Assembly: GCA_963822215.1 (NCBI GenBank)
Contig: CAWGGX010000008.1
Coordinates: 558,001 to 622,000 of the forward strand
DNA: 64,000 bases
Origin: Roseiarcus sp963822215
GTDB lineage: Bacteria > Pseudomonadota > Alphaproteobacteria > Rhizobiales > Beijerinckiaceae
Reading direction: 5' to 3'
Of the stretch, positions 63,955-64,000 are shown in pieces; the first letter of the stretch is position 1; every line of letters begins with the position of its first letter. Below the pieces are notes generated by a model that saw nothing but the letters and a program-made list of their open reading frames with translations, searched no databases and was not told where the DNA came from. The translations under genes were made by a program, and so were the position numbers.

Positions 63955-64000
63955 TCAGCGCGCCTCTCGCTCGACCAGCCGCAGGATCACGTCGCTGTAG
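63955..64000 (-). CDS. Partial antitoxin-like protein (C-terminus, VapB-type)
   Basis: The window ends inside a minus-strand frame whose last residues read YSDVILRLVEREAR and then stop. SYSDVIxRL is typical of VapB/UPF0330-type antitoxins. The N-terminus is beyond the window. Low certainty because only 14 residues are seen. Confidence 0.35.
   Translation of the reverse strand, partial: YSDVILRLVEREAR

Overview
The window is high-GC, tightly packed bacterial DNA. It carries a MucR/Ros-type zinc-finger regulator, an IalB-family protein, a RutR-controlled pyrimidine-degradation locus, a system I cytochrome c maturation (ccm) set and a glycine cleavage system with split P-protein. Together these point to an alphaproteobacterium of the Hyphomicrobiales (Rhizobiales). 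A Beijerinckiaceae/Methylocystaceae-like host would fit, but that is inference without a database search.

Layout. 0-3.2 kb: a plus-strand cassette of a patatin-like lipase, a SLOG-fold protein and a SLOG/deoxyribosyltransferase-like protein with a repeat-type C-terminus; this is the best candidate for an undescribed nucleotide-signal conflict system. 3.3-17.7 kb: aconitase (reverse), then ccmA-ccmB, then about 7.4 kb of unrelated accessory genes (DoxX, an MNT/HEPN toxin-antitoxin pair, a GluR0-like glutamate-receptor channel, an MFS carrier, an antitoxin with a beheaded ParE-like toxin, an ABM monooxygenase and a frameshifted katG), then ccmC-ccmD-ccmG and an AI-2E-family permease. 18.3-23.9 kb: YjbQ, a run of small stress-type proteins (DUF2188, PRC-barrel, DUF1328, DUF2934), and two tandem class III nucleotide cyclases, the second broken by an in-frame amber codon. 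24.0-31.6 kb: rutR, a near-perfect RutR operator, beta-ureidopropionase, dihydropyrimidinase and a ThiXYZ/SsuABC-type importer, together a pyrimidine scavenging and degradation unit.

31.6-40.2 kb is a mobile-element and decay zone. It holds an IS91-type recombinase/transposase pair, an IS3-family element with a 3-bp target duplication, short dispersed repeats and L-threonine dehydrogenase. 40.2-46 kb: a small HTH protein, an AidB-like acyl-CoA dehydrogenase, an NlpC/P60 hydrolase, rpmE and an MsbA-like exporter. 46.5-47.1 kb: a P-type ATPase relic interrupted by a 264-bp IS1595-type MITE with an 8-bp target duplication. 47.2-49.7 kb: a MucR regulator, then a membrane-anchored catalase-like protein overlapping a cytochrome b561.

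50-55 kb (minus strand): hoxF-U-Y-H-W, a complete bidirectional NAD-linked [NiFe] hydrogenase operon with its own maturation protease. 55-62 kb (minus strand): a secreted GyrI-like protein, then gcvT-H-PA-PB preceded by a tandem glycine riboswitch, a lipoprotein and an IalB protein. 62-64 kb: a 3' tRNA-Val fragment, a truncated tyrosine integrase, an XRE regulator and a partial antitoxin, the edge of an integrated element that continues beyond the window. No rRNA, complete tRNA or CRISPR array was seen.
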